Origin: Paenibacillus dendritiformis
GTDB lineage: Bacteria; Bacillota; Bacilli; Paenibacillales; Paenibacillaceae
DNA length: 64,000 nucleotides
Direction: 5' to 3'
Assembly (NCBI RefSeq): GCF_021654795.1
Contig: NZ_AP025344.1
Location: 496,001 to 560,000 of the forward strand
Shown here: piece by piece, positions 44,289 to 53,071 of the stretch
Position numbering within the stretch: the stretch's first letter is position 1
How the letters are laid out: every line of letters starts with the position of its first letter
Notes under the pieces: model-generated
Seen by the model: only the letters and a program-made list of their open reading frames with translations
What the model was told of the DNA's origin: nothing
Database searches by the model: none
Program-made: the position numbers and the translations under genes

Positions 44289-44912
44289 CAGGCTGTTGGA
44301 AAACCCCTGTTTTTTGTGAAGGGGTGGAGAAGGTCCATTTTCCTCATCCAAACTTTGGCTCTTAGAGCGTTTTAAATCGATTTTTTTCTACCGGGAGAAG
44401 AGATCCACATCACAGGTGAAAAGTCCCATAAACTGCTCAATGCCCTGATTTTACGGGATCCAAGCGACCGCGTCGGATGCTGGGGACATCATCGCCTTCA
44501 GGAAGCATTATCGGCCTGCTGGAAGCATTATCCGGCCTACTGGAAGCACTATCGGCCTGCTGGAAGCATCGTTGCCTCCCGGGGCTTGGACGTGTGGAGG
44601 AAATTGCTGCTATTTTACAGGAATTTCGGCTTAATGAGTCCCCATCCCGAGGAATTGCTGCAAATCTACATCATTTTAGGCCCTTTTGCTTCAAACCGAA
44701 GCGAAACGGGGGAAATTCCTGTAATTTTGCAGGATTCCGTTTCTGGAAAAGTCGTCCCTATCGAATTGCTGTATTTCTGCAGGATTTCGCTTACCGAATC
44801 GGCGTGCCTGGAAAAATCGTGGAGTTTGCGGATTTCGCCTGCCGGATGGGCGTGTCTAAGGAAATGGTGCAGTTTTCAGGATGGTGGAAATATCCATTTT
44901 CTCAACAGCCTG
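44289..44912 (+). mobile_element. MITE-like insertion unit A, copy A3 (624 bp)
   Basis: Ends CAGGCTGTTG (44289-44298) and CAACAGCCTG (44903-44912). The sequence is almost the same as A2, but it has one fewer 20-nt tandem unit (44501-44580) and lacks about 18 bases near the right end. The flanking hexamers AGATCT and ATATTT match in only 4 of 6 positions, so the target duplication is imperfect or decayed. As in A1 and A2, the sequence immediately after the right flank is RCAGGAWTT (GCAGGATTT). No open frame inside looks coding. Confidence 0.75.
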
Positions 44913-45278
44913 ATATTTGCAGGATTTCCTAAGCCTCAGCCCGGTGCCGATCAAAATTGCCGCATACTTTAAGCATTGGCGGACCCCGCCGCCTGCAAAG
45001 GCGCAGCAAGGCCGTCAGGGGAAGGCCGTAAGCGGCGGGAAGACGCGAATCCCTCTTGATTTACATCAAACGGAAGTTAGAGACGCGGATCCTCCCACTA
45101 TGCACAAAGCGGGAACTGGGCCGCGGCCGCCGCATCGTTGCGCCCCGTTTTCCCGGTTTCGGAGCGGGCCGTTCAGATCATCGGTATGATTTTATTCCGG
45201 AACGCGCATCTTAATGGATAACCGCCGATTTACAGCTCTTGGCGAATATGTCATTTTGGTAACAGACGTTACGCACGC

Positions 45279-45308
45279 TTGCATCCGGTTATGCGCTCAT
45301 GTTAGAAT
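45279..45308 (+). promoter_or_regulatory. Promoter of the crr-ptsHI leader
   Basis: TTGCAT at 45279-45284, 18-base spacer, TAGAAT at 45303-45308. The RNA leader with the RAT begins about 20 bases later. The 365 bases upstream of it (44913-45278) hold no gene that I can recognise. Confidence 0.65.
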
Positions 45309-45331
45309 AGTGTTGACTTTTACACTGCAAG

Positions 45332-45412
45332 CAGCGTGTTACTAGTACGACTAGGCATGAGCTAAGCGGCCGTTCACAGCGTGAACTGCATGCTTTAGCC
45401 CATGCCTTTTTT
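45332..45412 (+). promoter_or_regulatory. GlcT-type RAT antiterminator and overlapping terminator, leader 1
   Basis: A RAT sequence containing GCGTGTTACTAGTACGACTA is followed by GGCATGAG. Its 3' part is also the 5' arm of a terminator (GGCATG at 45354-45359 with CATGCC at 45401-45406, then Ts). This is the mutually exclusive arrangement of B. subtilis ptsG. Binding of the BglG-type protein encoded at 48363 should let transcription enter crr-ptsHI. Confidence 0.88.
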
Positions 45413-45527
45413 GTTATGTACGAGAGATAACGACATTGCAGGGATTCCCGTTATTCGGTCCTATTCCGTGCTTGGCTGCTTAGGCGCGGCAGGGCATCAT
45501 CAGTGCTTACTACGAGGAGGAATTCAC

Positions 45528-46013
45528 ATGTTTGGATTTGGCAAGAAGAAGAAAACGATATCGGTCGTTGCACCTATAACAGGCAAAGCCGTCTCTCTCG
45601 AACAAGTGGAGGATCCGGCATTCGCCCAAAAAATTATCGGAGACGGCGTGGCGATTGAGCCGGAGCAAGGAGTGCTGGTCGCTCCGTTCGACGGACACGT
45701 CATCCATCTGATTGATTCCCATCATTCGCTCGTGCTGGGGCATGAATCGGGGCTCGAGCTGCTGTTCCATATCGGAGTGAATACGGTGTCTCTGAAGGGC
45801 GAACCGTTCACCCCGCATGTGAAGTCGGGAGACAAAGTGAAGCAGGGCGATGTCTTGATCGAGTTCGATATGGAGAAGATTCGCGCAGCCGGCCTTCCTG
45901 TCATCACGCCGGTCGTCGTGGCGAACGGCGATGCGGTCGAAGAATTGAAGACGAAGCTGGGTCCGGTCAAGGCGAATGAGACCGAAATTATGGAAATCGT
46001 CATGAAAAAATAG
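45528..46013 (+). CDS. crr: PTS glucose-family EIIA component (Crr-like)
   Basis: 161 residues. EIIA(Glc) fold: the phospho-accepting His81 is in LLFHIGVNTV, the second active-site His is in IDSHHSLVL, and the N-terminal basic stretch is KKKK. GAGGAGG supports ATG 45528. As a free-standing EIIA it can serve all three EIICB permeases in the window, none of which carries its own EIIA. First gene of the general-PTS operon, 24 bases before ptsH. Confidence 0.92.
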   Translation: MFGFGKKKKTISVVAPITGKAVSLEQVEDPAFAQKIIGDGVAIEPEQGVLVAPFDGHVIHLIDSHHSLVLGHESGLELLFHIGVNTVSLKGEPFTPHVKSGDKVKQGDVLIEFDMEKIRAAGLPVITPVVVANGDAVEELKTKLGPVKANETEIMEIVMKK

Positions 46014-46036
46014 TTTTTTTGAAAGAGGAGGCCATC

Positions 46037-46297
46037 ATGGAGAAGCAATTCACGATCAAAAATCCCCAAGGCGTGCACGCTCGTCCGGCGGGCGCCATTA
46101 TGAAAAAAGCGGCCGAGTTCCCGGACGCGCAAGTGTCGTTGGAGTTCAAAGGCCGTAAAGTAAGCGCGAAAAGCATCACGGGCGTCCTGACGCTCGGCAT
46201 GAAGGCCGGCGACGTCATTACGGTGTCCGCCGAAGGCGACCGGGCCGAGCAGGCGATTGATGCCGTAGGCGCGGTGTTGGAATCGGTTCTCGATTAA
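46037..46297 (+). CDS. ptsH: Phosphocarrier protein HPr
   Basis: 86 residues. Active-site His14 in GVHARPAG takes phosphate from enzyme I. Regulatory Ser46 in AKSITGVLTLG is the HPr-kinase site used for CcpA-linked catabolite repression. GAGGAGG precedes ATG 46037. It lies between crr and ptsI. Confidence 0.96.
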   Translation: MEKQFTIKNPQGVHARPAGAIMKKAAEFPDAQVSLEFKGRKVSAKSITGVLTLGMKAGDVITVSAEGDRAEQAIDAVGAVLESVLD

Positions 46298-46405
46298 TTC
46301 GCGCGAGATACGGTTATAGATATGACGAACGGCCTAGATATGCCGATACGACAGAATAGACACGATACAGACGGGATTGAGAACAAAAGGAGTGGAGGAA
46401 CCGTC

Positions 46406-48145
46406 ATGCTGCTACAAGGGATTGCCGCCGCCTCCGGCTATGCTATCGGGCAAGCGTTTGTCCTGCAGGAGTTGGAAGCTTCGGTGGAGCGGATAGACAT
46501 CGCGCCCGGCGAAGCGGATGCAGAAGTGAAGCGGCTTCAGAATGCGGTTGCACAGTCGAAGGATGAACTGGAGAAGATAAAGACAAGCACGGCGGCCCGG
46601 CTCGGAGAACATGAGGCGGAGATCTTCGCTACGCATCAGCTCTTGCTGGAGGATGAGGAATTCATCGGGCAGGCGATCGCGCAGATTCGCGCCATGAACG
46701 TGAACGCCGAATATGCGCTGCATGAGGTGACCGAGCAGCTGGTCGCGATCTTTGCCGGCATGGATGATGAATATTTGCGCGAGCGGGCAGCCGACTTCCG
46801 GGATGTCAGCAAGCGGGTGCAGCGGCATCTATCCGGGGCCAAGGCGGCTTCGCTGAACGATTTCGCCGAAGCGGTCGTCCTGTTCGCCAATGATCTGACG
46901 CCATCCGATACGGCGCAGCTCGATCGGTCCAAGGTGGCCGGATTCGTGACGGAGACGGGCGGACGCACGTCGCACTCCGCGATTATGGCCCGCTCGATGG
47001 AGATTCCGGCGGTGGTCGGGCTGACGGATGCGATGAGCAGCGTCAACACGGGCCAGATGGTCATTGTGGACGGCTCCAGCGGCATCGTGCTGATCGATCC
47101 CGATGCCGACACGTTGGCTGCCTACCGGGAGAAGAAGGAGAAATTCGAGCTGCGCCGGGAAGAGATGAAGCAGTACAAGGATCGGCCTTCGGTGACCGCG
47201 GACGGCCATCGGGTCGAGCTGGTCGCGAATATCGGGAACCCGCAGGATGCGCTCGGCGCCCGGAATCACGGGGCGGAAGGCGTCGGCCTGTTCCGCACGG
47301 AGTTCCTCTATATGGGCCGCGACAACTTCCCATCGGAAGAGGAGCAGTATCACGCTTATACGGCGGTCTGCCAGACGATGGGACCGGAGAAGCCGATTGT
47401 CATCCGGACGCTCGATATCGGAGGAGACAAGGAATTGTCTTATCTGGAGCTGCCGAAGGAGATGAACCCGTTCCTTGGCTATCGTGCGATTCGGCTCTGT
47501 CTTGACCGCAAGGATCTGTTCAAGACGCAGTTGAGAGCCATTCTTCGCGCCAGCGCGCACGGCAACATCAAGCTGATGTACCCGATGATCGCGACGATTA
47601 CCGAGCTGCGGGAAGCCAACGAACTGCTCGCCGAAGCGCGGCAGGAGCTGGATGCGGAAGGCGTGGCATATAACCGCGAGATGGAAGTCGGTATTATGAT
47701 CGAGGTGCCGGCCGCGGCGATTGCCGCCGACCAGCTGGCCGAAGAAGTCGATTTCTTCTCGATCGGCACCAATGACCTCGTTCAATATACGATGGCCGCC
47801 GATCGCATGAACCAGCAGGTGTCGCATCTGTCGCAGCCGTTCCATCCGTCCGTCCTGCGGTTGATTAAGATGGTCATCGATGCGGCGCACAGCCGCGGCA
47901 AATGGGCCGGCATGTGCGGAGAGATGGCCGGCAATCTCAAGGCGATTCCGCTGCTGCTCGGCCTCGGTCTGGATGAGTTCAGCATGAGCGCCAGTTCGGT
48001 TCTTCCGGCCCGCGTGCTGATGAGCAAGCTCGATCGGGAAGCGATGAAGCCGTTGGCCGAGGAAGCGCTGCGGCTGACCACGGCCGAAGAGATCCAATAT
48101 CTTGTCGTCGAACGCATTCCGGCGATTCAGGAGCTTACTATATAA
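46406..48145 (+). CDS. ptsI: PTS enzyme I (phosphoenolpyruvate-protein phosphotransferase)
   Basis: 579 residues. His190 in TGGRTSHSAIMARS is the phosphorylated residue. The PEP-binding barrel shows GVGLFRTEFLYMGRD, GTNDLVQYTMAADRM and the catalytic Cys in AGMCGEMAG. ATG 46406 follows AAAAGGAGTGGAGG; the frame extends 28 codons upstream without support. It starts the phosphate chain to HPr, EIIA and the EIICB permeases. The operon ends here with a terminator. Confidence 0.96.
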   Translation: MLLQGIAAASGYAIGQAFVLQELEASVERIDIAPGEADAEVKRLQNAVAQSKDELEKIKTSTAARLGEHEAEIFATHQLLLEDEEFIGQAIAQIRAMNVNAEYALHEVTEQLVAIFAGMDDEYLRERAADFRDVSKRVQRHLSGAKAASLNDFAEAVVLFANDLTPSDTAQLDRSKVAGFVTETGGRTSHSAIMARSMEIPAVVGLTDAMSSVNTGQMVIVDGSSGIVLIDPDADTLAAYREKKEKFELRREEMKQYKDRPSVTADGHRVELVANIGNPQDALGARNHGAEGVGLFRTEFLYMGRDNFPSEEEQYHAYTAVCQTMGPEKPIVIRTLDIGGDKELSYLELPKEMNPFLGYRAIRLCLDRKDLFKTQLRAILRASAHGNIKLMYPMIATITELREANELLAEARQELDAEGVAYNREMEVGIMIEVPAAAIAADQLAEEVDFFSIGTNDLVQYTMAADRMNQQVSHLSQPFHPSVLRLIKMVIDAAHSRGKWAGMCGEMAGNLKAIPLLLGLGLDEFSMSASSVLPARVLMSKLDREAMKPLAEEALRLTTAEEIQYLVVERIPAIQELTI

Positions 48146-48151
48146 CGAAAC

Positions 48152-48207
48152 TTGTCTAGGCTTGAGGGAGAAAGCGGGGAGCATTCTCTCTCAAGCTTGA
48201 CAATTTT
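48152..48207 (+). terminator. Terminator of crr-ptsHI
   Basis: GCTTGAGGGAGAA (48160-48172) pairs with TTCTCTCTCAAGC (48184-48196). Outer TTGTC/GACAA pairing and ATTTTC follow. Confidence 0.75.
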
Positions 48208-48248
48208 CGATAATTTTCGTCAAAACTATGTCGTTTTTTCAATTTTTC

Positions 48249-48277
48249 TTGATGATGGCTGCGCCTTATTTTACAAT
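48249..48277 (+). promoter_or_regulatory. Promoter of glcT
   Basis: TTGATG at 48249-48254, 17-base spacer, TACAAT at 48272-48277. It gives the antiterminator gene its own transcript. Confidence 0.7.
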
Positions 48278-48362
48278 AAACTTACATCGCTGCATGATAT
48301 TTTCGTAACCGTTTCCACTTGCCTGCTCGCAATCACCCATCTGATGAGAAAGGAGCTTACCG

Positions 48363-49220
48363 TTGTCTAGCGAACGCCGCTTTGAGATTATTCGCGCCTT
48401 GAGCAACAATGTTGTGCTGGCGAAGGAAGTGCCGACGGACAAGGAGACCATTCTCATGGGAAAAGGGATCGGCTTCGGGGCGAAGCCCGGGCAGCCGCTG
48501 CTTTTTGGCGATACGCGAATTGAGAAGACGTTTTATTTGGATGATAAGCAGAATCTCTCGCAATATCAGATGCTGTTCGAGCAGATTGATCCAGAAGTGA
48601 TTGATGTGTCGGAACAGATCATTTCCCTGGTGGCTTCCGAATTGACTCCCGATCTGAATGAGCATATTCACCTGGCGCTGCCGAGCCATATCGAGTATGC
48701 GCTGTACCGGCTGCGGCATCAGATCGAGATCGAAAATCCTTTTCTATGGGAAATCCGGACGCTGAATCCGAAGGAATACGAGCTCGCTTCCCGCGCTGCC
48801 GAGATCATTGGACATCAATTCGGCGTCGAGGTGCCGGAGGATGAGATCGGGTTCCTGACGATCCATATCCAATCGGCCGTCGCCCATGTCCCTGTGAACA
48901 ATGTGGTCCAGCACAATCATCTGCTGCGGGAGCTGGTCGGCCTCATCGAGGAACGGCGGGGCAGTCCGATTCCGAAGGACAGCATCGATTATTTGCGGCT
49001 GGTCACCCATCTGCGCTTCGCGATAGAGCGCATCCGCCAAGGACAGCATTCCCGCAATCCGTTCCGTGACCGGATGCAGGAGATGGCTCCTTATGAATAC
49101 GAGGTTGCCGGAGAATGCGCCAAGCTGATGAGCGCACAGTTGAAAGCGCCGGTGTCGGAGGACGAGACTGCCTATATTGCCATGCACTTGTACCGTCTAT
49201 TCCATCGGGAGACCGAATAA
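48363..49220 (+). CDS. glcT: BglG/SacY-family transcriptional antiterminator, GlcT type
   Basis: 285 residues. The N-terminal CAT RNA-binding domain (about 1-60; LSNNVVLAKEV, LMGKGIGFG) is followed by two PRDs. Conserved phosphorylation histidines lie in NEHIHLALPSHIEYAL, GFLTIHIQSAV, LVTHLRFAI and DETAYIAMHLYRL. In the absence of sugar, EII-linked phosphorylation blocks it; with sugar it binds RATs. Three RATs in the window (45332, 49244, 51226) are its expected targets. The TTG start follows AAAGGAG, and it has its own promoter. Confidence 0.9.
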   Translation: MSSERRFEIIRALSNNVVLAKEVPTDKETILMGKGIGFGAKPGQPLLFGDTRIEKTFYLDDKQNLSQYQMLFEQIDPEVIDVSEQIISLVASELTPDLNEHIHLALPSHIEYALYRLRHQIEIENPFLWEIRTLNPKEYELASRAAEIIGHQFGVEVPEDEIGFLTIHIQSAVAHVPVNNVVQHNHLLRELVGLIEERRGSPIPKDSIDYLRLVTHLRFAIERIRQGQHSRNPFRDRMQEMAPYEYEVAGECAKLMSAQLKAPVSEDETAYIAMHLYRLFHRETE

Positions 49221-49243
49221 CATAGACAGCATCATATCGAATC

Positions 49244-49329
49244 AAGCGTGTTACTAGTTCGACTAGGCATGAGCTTGCCGGGACCATCCGTGCGCGGGTG
49301 CCGTTCTGCTGCAGGCTCATGCCTTTTTT
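49244..49329 (+). promoter_or_regulatory. GlcT-type RAT and terminator, leader 2
   Basis: It carries GCGTGTTACTAGTTCGACTA followed by GGCATGAG. The terminator pairs GGCATGAGC (49266-49274) with GCTCATGCC (49315-49323), then Ts. A stretch TGGAGAATATTTCTTCC near 49373 recurs in leader 3. Confidence 0.88.
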
Positions 49330-49524
49330 CGCTGTCCGGGCCGTCGCGGCGGCGAAGCGAGGCGGCGACAGGCTGGAGAATATTTCTTCCGCCTTTAATC
49401 CATACTGGTATTGATTTTACACGATATATTTTCGAGTCACGCGGTTCATTAGCGGGAACCTGATCGCAATTTCACGCTACTCCCAAGAAAGCAACTACAT
49501 TTTGTTGAAAGAGGGAAAATAAAG

Positions 49525-51090
49525 ATGAACAACTTCTTTGAGAAAGCGCAGCGATTTGGCAAATCATTTATGCTCCCTATTGCGGTCCTTCCTGCTGCAG
49601 GACTTTTGCTGGGTATCGGCGGGGCGCTGTCCAATCCGAATACGGTGAGCACCTATCCGTTCCTGGATGTGCCTTGGCTGCAGCATGTCTTCACGATTAT
49701 GAGCAGCGCGGGAAGCATCGTGTTCGCCAACCTGGCGCTGCTGTTCGCCATCGGCGTCGCCGTCGGCCTGGCCCGGGCGGACAAAGGAACGGCAGGTCTC
49801 GCGGCCGGGCTTGCCTACCTGGTCATGAACGCGACGATTAGCGCCATGCTCGTCATTACAGGCAACCTGGCGGCGGATAATCTCGCTTCCGTCGGCCAAG
49901 GCATGGTTCTGGGCATCCAGACGCTGGAAACCGGCGTGTTCGGCGGCGTCATTATCGGTCTGGTCACCTCGATTCTTCATAATCGTTATAATAAAATTCA
50001 ATTGCCGCAGTTTTTGGGATTTTTCGGAGGGTCGCGTTTTATCCCGATCGTGACCTCGTTTGCCGCGATTTTCGTCGGCGTCGTGATGTACTTCGTCTGG
50101 CCCTTGATTCAGTCCGTTATTTTCCAGGCGGGCGGGCTGGTGGAAGCGACGGGCTATATCGGCACCTTGTTCTACGGGTTCATCCTGCGTTTGCTTGGGC
50201 CGCTCGGCTTGCACCACATCTTCTACATGCCTTTCTGGACGACGGGTCTCGGTGGCTCGATGGAAGTCGGCGGGCAATTGGTTGAAGGGACGCAGAAAAT
50301 TTTCTTCGCCCAGTTGGCGGATCCGAGCACAGAGAAATTTTTCATCGGTACGGCACGCTTCATGTCCGGCCGCTTTATTACGATGATGTTTGGCTTGCTG
50401 GGCGCCGCATTGGCGATCTATCACACCGCCAAGCCGGAGAAGAAGAAAGTGGTCTTCGGTCTGATGCTGTCCGCCGCGCTGACGTCATTCCTGACAGGAA
50501 TTACGGAGCCGCTCGAATTTTCGTTCTTGTTCATCGCGCCGTTCCTGTATGTCATTCATGCGTTTTTTGACGGCTTGGCTTTCATGCTGGCGCATATTTT
50601 CCAGATTACGATCGGGCAGACCTTCTCCGGAGGCTTGATTGACTTTATTCTCTTCGGGATGCTGCAGGGTCAAGCCAAGACCAACTGGTTGATGGTTCCG
50701 GTCATCGGCGTCGTCTGGTTCTGCCTGTACTATTTCACGTTCCGGTTCTTGATTGTCAAGTTCAACTTGAAAACGCCGGGCCGCGAGGAAGAAGCGGAGG
50801 GCGGAGCAGCCAAGGGCGGGGATGCGTCCGCGGAAGAAGCGTCTGCCGGAGAGGCGAGAGCCAAGGCCGTCGTTCAGGCGCTTGGCGGACAGGACAATAT
50901 TAAAGATTTGGATTGCTGCGCCACCCGCCTTCGCGTCTCGGTATTCCAGGTGGATGGCGTTCAGGAGGATAAACTGAAGGAAACCGGAGCCAAGGCGGTC
51001 ATTGTGAAAGGCAACGGCGTCCAGGTCATTTACGGGCCGCAGGTCACGATTATCAAAAACGAAATCGAGGAATATATGGGAGAATCCTAA
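49525..51090 (+). CDS. PTS EIICB component of the glucose family
   Basis: 521 residues: EIIC (about 1-405) with GLHHIFYMPFW and [15 protein letters not shown], and EIIB with phospho-Cys465 in DCCATRLRVS. Its EIIC differs from the PtsG at 25561 in the sugar-facing region, for example around TTGLGGSMEVGGQLVEG. It is a second glucose-family permease, perhaps for glucose, glucosamine or another hexosamine. GAAAGAGGG lies before the ATG. It sits behind RAT leader 2 and depends on the crr-encoded EIIA. Confidence 0.85.
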   Translation: MNNFFEKAQRFGKSFMLPIAVLPAAGLLLGIGGALSNPNTVSTYPFLDVPWLQHVFTIMSSAGSIVFANLALLFAIGVAVGLARADKGTAGLAAGLAYLVMNATISAMLVITGNLAADNLASVGQGMVLGIQTLETGVFGGVIIGLVTSILHNRYNKIQLPQFLGFFGGSRFIPIVTSFAAIFVGVVMYFVWPLIQSVIFQAGGLVEATGYIGTLFYGFILRLLGPLGLHHIFYMPFWTTGLGGSMEVGGQLVEGTQKIFFAQLADPSTEKFFIGTARFMSGRFITMMFGLLGAALAIYHTAKPEKKKVVFGLMLSAALTSFLTGITEPLEFSFLFIAPFLYVIHAFFDGLAFMLAHIFQITIGQTFSGGLIDFILFGMLQGQAKTNWLMVPVIGVVWFCLYYFTFRFLIVKFNLKTPGREEEAEGGAAKGGDASAEEASAGEARAKAVVQALGGQDNIKDLDCCATRLRVSVFQVDGVQEDKLKETGAKAVIVKGNGVQVIYGPQVTIIKNEIEEYMGES

Positions 51091-51225
51091 GAACTCCTGA
51101 CACCGTAGAAGAGCCCAGGGAACCTCGTCCGGAGTGCTCCCGGAAGCCAATGCGGCCCATAGCGCGCTGCGGGTGAATCGTCTAATCTGCCGGGATGCCG
51201 AATAGGATAGAACATCATAGCGTCT

Positions 51226-51314
51226 CAAGCGTGTTACTAGTTCGACTAGGCATGAGCTTGCCCGGGACCATCCGCTCGCGCGGGTGTGTCTTGCTGCAGG
51301 CTCATGCCTTTTTT
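51226..51314 (+). promoter_or_regulatory. GlcT-type RAT and terminator, leader 3
   Basis: The RAT is the same as in leader 2. Terminator arms are GGCATGAGC (51249-51257) and GCTCATGCC (51300-51308), then Ts. The shared TGGAGAATATTTCTTCC segment appears again near 51357, so leaders 2 and 3 are copies of each other well beyond the RAT. Confidence 0.88.
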
Positions 51315-51420
51315 GGATGCCGGGCCGCCGGCGTGGCGATTTGCGGTGATGACGGGTTGGAGAATATTTCTTCCACCTTTAATCCATACTTTAACTAACT
51401 CTTTAAAGGAGGAACCTTCC

Positions 51421-52866
51421 ATGCTAGGCTTTTTGCAGAAAATTGGCCGTGCCCTCATGCTGCCAGTCGCAACACTGCCTGCAGCAGCCATCTTGCTGCG
51501 CTTCGGCGCGATCGATTATGTCAATGAGTTTCATTTTGGCGCTACGGTCGGCGGCTTTATGAACCAGTACGTCGCGCCGTATTTGCTGGCGGGCGGCGAC
51601 ACGATCTTCAAGCAGCTGCCGCTGATCTTTGCGGTAGGCGTAGCGATCGGTCTGGCCGGCGATGCGGTTGCGGCGTTGGCTGCCGTCATCGCGCATGTCA
51701 TCCTGCAGCAGGTGTTGGCCACGACGCCGAAAGTATTCGCATTTATTCCGGATGAATTGGTGCTTGATATGGGCGTGCTTGGCGGGATCTTGACAGGTTG
51801 TCTCGCGGCGTTCATGTACAAACGGTATCATAATATCAAGCTCCCGGATTGGCTTGGCTTCTTCGGGGGCAAACGGTTCGTTCCGATCGTTACTTCTCTG
51901 TCGATTCTCGTGCTCGGGATTCCGGTCGCTATTATCTGGGGTCCGATTCAACAAGCGATTGACGCGTTCGGGAACTGGGTCGTCAGTCTGGAAGCGATCG
52001 GTTCCGGCATTTTCATGGTCGTCAACCGGCTGCTCATTCCGACAGGCTTGCATCATATTATCAATAACGTCGCCTGGTTCCAGATCGGATCGTTCGAGTA
52101 TGCGGGAGAGGTGTACCGCGGCGATATTGCGCGCTTCTTCCACCACGATCCGACGGCGGGCATGTTCATGACCGGGTTCTTCCCGATTATGATGTTCGCC
52201 CTGCCGGGGGCCGCGCTGGCGATTATTCATACGGCGAAGCCGGAACGGCGCAAGATCGTGTCTTCTGCCTTCGTCAGCGTCGCCGTCGCTTCGTTCCTGA
52301 CCGGGATTACCGAGCCGATTGAATTCGCCTTCATGTTCGTGGCGCCGGTGCTGTATGTCGTGCATGCGCTGCTGGCCGGCTTGTCCGGCGTCATTACGGC
52401 GGTTCTTGGCATTAAGCACGGGTTCGGCTTCTCGGCCGGCTTTATCGACTATGCGCTGAACTTCGGCCTTGCGACGAAGCCGCTGCTGCTCATTCCGATC
52501 GGTCTCGTCTACTTCGCCGTCTACTACTTCCTGTTCCGCTTCATGATCGTGAAGCTGAACCTGAAGACGCCGGGACGGGAGGATGACGCCGAGGCTTCCG
52601 AGGAAGAGGAGAAGGGAGCGGCGAATTCGAGCTTGCATGACAAAGCCGTCAAAGTGCTGGAGCTGATCGGCGGCAAGGATAACATCACATCTCTCGATGC
52701 CTGCATCACCCGCCTGCGGCTGACGCTGAAGGATGAGTCGCTCGTCGACGAGAAGGGGCTGAAGGGGCAAGGCGCCGCCGGCGTCATGCGCCTGGGCAAA
52801 GGCAATGTTCAGGTCGTCTTCGGCACGCAGTCCGAGCTGCTGAAGGAAGAAATGAAGAAGCTGTAA
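51421..52866 (+). CDS. PTS EIICB component, N-acetylglucosamine type (NagP/NagE-like)
   Basis: 481 residues: EIIC (about 1-390) with LPAAAILLRFGAIDYV, GLHHIINNVAWFQIGSFEYAG, HHDPTAGMFMTGFFPIMMF and GITEPIEFAFMF, a pattern closer to N-acetylglucosamine permeases than to PtsG. The EIIB phospho-Cys428 lies in [21 protein letters not shown] precedes ATG 51421. It is controlled by RAT leader 3. It probably brings in GlcNAc (for example from the chitinase at 54871) as the 6-phosphate. Confidence 0.82.
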   Translation: MLGFLQKIGRALMLPVATLPAAAILLRFGAIDYVNEFHFGATVGGFMNQYVAPYLLAGGDTIFKQLPLIFAVGVAIGLAGDAVAALAAVIAHVILQQVLATTPKVFAFIPDELVLDMGVLGGILTGCLAAFMYKRYHNIKLPDWLGFFGGKRFVPIVTSLSILVLGIPVAIIWGPIQQAIDAFGNWVVSLEAIGSGIFMVVNRLLIPTGLHHIINNVAWFQIGSFEYAGEVYRGDIARFFHHDPTAGMFMTGFFPIMMFALPGAALAIIHTAKPERRKIVSSAFVSVAVASFLTGITEPIEFAFMFVAPVLYVVHALLAGLSGVITAVLGIKHGFGFSAGFIDYALNFGLATKPLLLIPIGLVYFAVYYFLFRFMIVKLNLKTPGREDDAEASEEEEKGAANSSLHDKAVKVLELIGGKDNITSLDACITRLRLTLKDESLVDEKGLKGQGAAGVMRLGKGNVQVVFGTQSELLKEEMKKL

Positions 52867-52879
52867 AGTTGCGATTGAG

Positions 52880-52914
52880 TCAGGTCTCCCGCTTACGGGA
52901 GGCCTGATTTTTTT
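52880..52914 (+). terminator. Terminator of the NagP-like gene
   Basis: CAGGTCTCCCG pairs with CGGGAGGCCTG around a 4-nt loop, followed by ATTTTTTT. Confidence 0.92.
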
Positions 52915-53071
52915 ATAGCCAAGCAAGGGAGAAATCTGGTAACATAGATCCGCTTGATGGAAAAGGCGACAGGTTGGAAGTCAAGCCTTCATGGCCGGCA
53001 GAAGCCTGCCGATGATGAACTCGTCCTCATGAATCGGACTTCGCAGTCATGAGCAAAAGGTGGTCCATCAC

